Source: Tepidamorphaceae bacterium
GTDB lineage: Bacteria; Pseudomonadota; Alphaproteobacteria; Rhizobiales; Tepidamorphaceae
Assembly: GCA_028279445.1 (NCBI GenBank)
Contig: JANQNT010000024.1
Location: 1 to 64,000 of the forward strand
Direction of reading: 5' to 3'
DNA length: 64,000 nucleotides
This document shows positions 62,773 to 64,000 of the stretch, in pieces. Position 1 is the stretch's first letter. Each line of letters starts with the position of its first letter. Below the pieces are notes generated by a model. That model searched no databases, was not told the DNA's origin, and worked only from the letters and a program-made list of their open reading frames with translations. The translations under genes and the position numbers were made by a program.

Positions 62773-63892
62773 TGTGGCCAGCCGCCTCACCGCCATGATG
62801 CAGCGCTTCGCCGAGGCTGACTTTGCCCGCGTCGAACCGGCGATCCTGCAGCCGGCCGACGTGTTCCTCGATCTGTCGGGCGAGGAAATGCGCCGCCGCC
62901 TGCTGCTGGTCAGCGATCCGGCGGGCAGCGAATTGTGCCTGCGCCCGGACATGACCATTCCCGTCAGCCGCTCGCATCTGGCCAATGGCGATCCGGCGCG
63001 CGCGGCGCGGTACTATTATGTCGGTCCGGTGTTCCGCCATCGCCCCGGCAGCGCGGAACATGACGAGTTCCTGCAGGCGGGCATCGAGCGCTTCGGTGAC
63101 ACCGACGCGCCGGCCGCCGATGCCGAGATCATGGCGCTGGGACTTGAGGCGGCGAAGACGCTGGGCGCCGCCAGCCTCGATATCCGCATCGGCGATCCGA
63201 CGATTTTCCTGGCCTTCGCGGAAGCCCTCGAGCTTGCTGCCGGCTGGCAGCGACGCCTGCGCGCCGGCTTCGGCAGCGCCGGCGGGGTCGCGGCCGTGCT
63301 CGCCGCATCGCAATCCGCCGATACGGACGGTGCCGCCTCCACCTACGCCACCGCGCTCGCCAAGGTCGACCCGGAAGTGGCCCGCCGCCTGGTCGCCGAG
63401 ATGGCCGACATCGCCGGCATCGCGCCGGTGGGCGGGCGTAGCGCCGATGAGATCGCCGACCGGCTGATCGAACGGGCAAGCCTCGGCGGTAGCCGGGCCA
63501 TGCCGGCGGAGGCGCGCGCGGTGCTGGAGAAGCTGGCTGCCATCAAGGACGCGCCCGCCCGCGCCCGCGACGCGATCGCCGCGCTTGCCGGTGAAGCCGG
63601 CATTGCGGTGGACGATGCGCTTACCGCCATGACCGCGCGGCTGGACGCGCTTGCTGCCGCGGGCCTCGATACCGATACGATGCGTTTCGCGGCGGGCTAC
63701 GGCCGCCGGCTCGACTACTATTCCGGCTTCGTCTTCGAGGCGCACCTGACCGGCAATGCGGCCGCCGGCCAGATCGTTGGCGGGGGACGCTACGACACGC
63801 TGCTGAGCCAGCTCGGCAGCGCCGAGCAGGTGCCCGGTGTGGGTTGCGCCATCTGGGTGGAGCGCGCGCTGGGCAAGGGAGGCGTGTCATGA
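62765..63892 (+). CDS. hisZ: ATP phosphoribosyltransferase regulatory subunit HisZ
   Basis: A 375-residue HisRS-like protein that activates the short form of HisG. It has the class II fold segments [21 protein letters not shown] (motif 2-like) and [14 protein letters not shown] (HisA-like) but no anticodon domain. The start at 62765 is set by GGAGG five bases upstream, so it overlaps the end of hisS by 8 bp. A co-located ATG at 62753 is unlikely. Its stop overlaps hisG (ATGA). Confidence 0.93.
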   Translation: MTDVASRLTAMMQRFAEADFARVEPAILQPADVFLDLSGEEMRRRLLLVSDPAGSELCLRPDMTIPVSRSHLANGDPARAARYYYVGPVFRHRPGSAEHDEFLQAGIERFGDTDAPAADAEIMALGLEAAKTLGAASLDIRIGDPTIFLAFAEALELAAGWQRRLRAGFGSAGGVAAVLAASQSADTDGAASTYATALAKVDPEVARRLVAEMADIAGIAPVGGRSADEIADRLIERASLGGSRAMPAEARAVLEKLAAIKDAPARARDAIAALAGEAGIAVDDALTAMTARLDALAAAGLDTDTMRFAAGYGRRLDYYSGFVFEAHLTGNAAAGQIVGGGRYDTLLSQLGSAEQVPGVGCAIWVERALGKGGVS

Positions 63893-64000
63893 GCACGCCC
63901 CTGATCCTCGCCGTGCCGTCCAAGGGGCGGTTGCAGGAAAACGCCGATGCGTTCTTCGCCCGTGCCGGCATCGTGTTTCAACGCGCGCGCGGCGTGCGCG
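63889..64000 (+). CDS. hisG: ATP phosphoribosyltransferase HisG (partial, cut by window edge)
   Basis: The first 37 codons of the first enzyme of histidine synthesis. [18 protein letters not shown] is the HisG opening (VPSKGRL with the substrate-binding KGR). The overlap with hisZ and the presence of HisZ imply the short (HisGs) form of about 230 residues. It is coupled to hisZ (ATGA, 63889-63892). The rest lies beyond the right edge. Confidence 0.9.
   Translation, partial: MSTPLILAVPSKGRLQENADAFFARAGIVFQRARGVR

Overview
The window is a stretch of GC-rich chromosome from an alphaproteobacterium, most likely Hyphomicrobiales (Rhizobiales). The main pointers are a PdhS-type cell-cycle histidine kinase, the hisS-hisZ-hisG arrangement, a tRNA-His with an A discriminator and no encoded G-1, a short phasin, and many extragenic palindromes of the kind seen in this order. 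I see no phage, insertion sequence, integrase or CRISPR array. Apart from a HigBA-type toxin-antitoxin pair it looks like ordinary chromosome, dense in small-molecule transport and catabolism.

Layout. 0.3-1.1 kb: two tandem paralogues of a small secreted Arg/His/Tyr-rich, Cys-ended protein. 1.2-3.8 kb: molybdate transporter modABC (minus). 4.0-6.1 kb: a DECR-like SDR and a DUF3095 protein with a cyclase-like Asp pair. 6.1-16 kb: a phosphonate island. The C-P lyase genes phnGHIJKLM run on plus, and they converge on phnC-phnD-phnE plus a DUF1045 gene on minus. Both arms start behind candidate Pho boxes. 16-26.8 kb: a polyamine island. A GntR regulator, a gamma-glutamylpolyamine synthetase-like protein, a class III aminotransferase and a PuuB-like oxidase are on minus. 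A second synthetase-like gene and the transporter potFGHI are on plus. Two GTGATCAC palindromes mark the control points. 26.8-33.7 kb: AsmA-like protein, acetoacetyl-CoA ligase, and a ferric-type ABC permease and binding protein without an ATPase. 34-37.2 kb: the PdhS-like kinase. 37.5-43 kb: phasin, tRNA-His, pentapeptide-repeat protein, hydroxypyruvate isomerase family, an EamA transporter bracketed by repeats, and higBA. 43.3-49.3 kb: SoxW-like thioredoxin, a TRAP transporter and DUF3422. 49.4-57 kb: LysR regulator, L- and D-lactate dehydrogenases, a small HTH regulator, malate synthase and pirin. 57.4-64 kb: L,D-transpeptidase, PilZ protein, MBL-fold protein, CheZ, hisS-hisZ-hisG (hisG cut by the window edge).

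How it fits together. Phosphonates are imported by PhnCDE and their C-P bond is cut by PhnGHIJ with PhnM, under phosphate control. DUF1045 carries two HxTL motifs and may do the cyclic-phosphate step usually assigned to PhnP. Polyamines enter through PotFGHI and are broken down by glutamylation, oxidation and transamination. Lactate isomers, acetoacetate and C2 units feed central carbon metabolism and possibly PHB.

The least explained material is intergenic. There is a two-hairpin repeat with compensatory changes, a 12-bp motif found five times, and composite palindromic elements shared between distant loci. Several of these repeats supply the stop codon of the neighbouring gene. Other points worth following are the low-GC patch in hisS, a 24 % GC island upstream of the iron-binding protein gene, and the cyclase-like signature of DUF3095.
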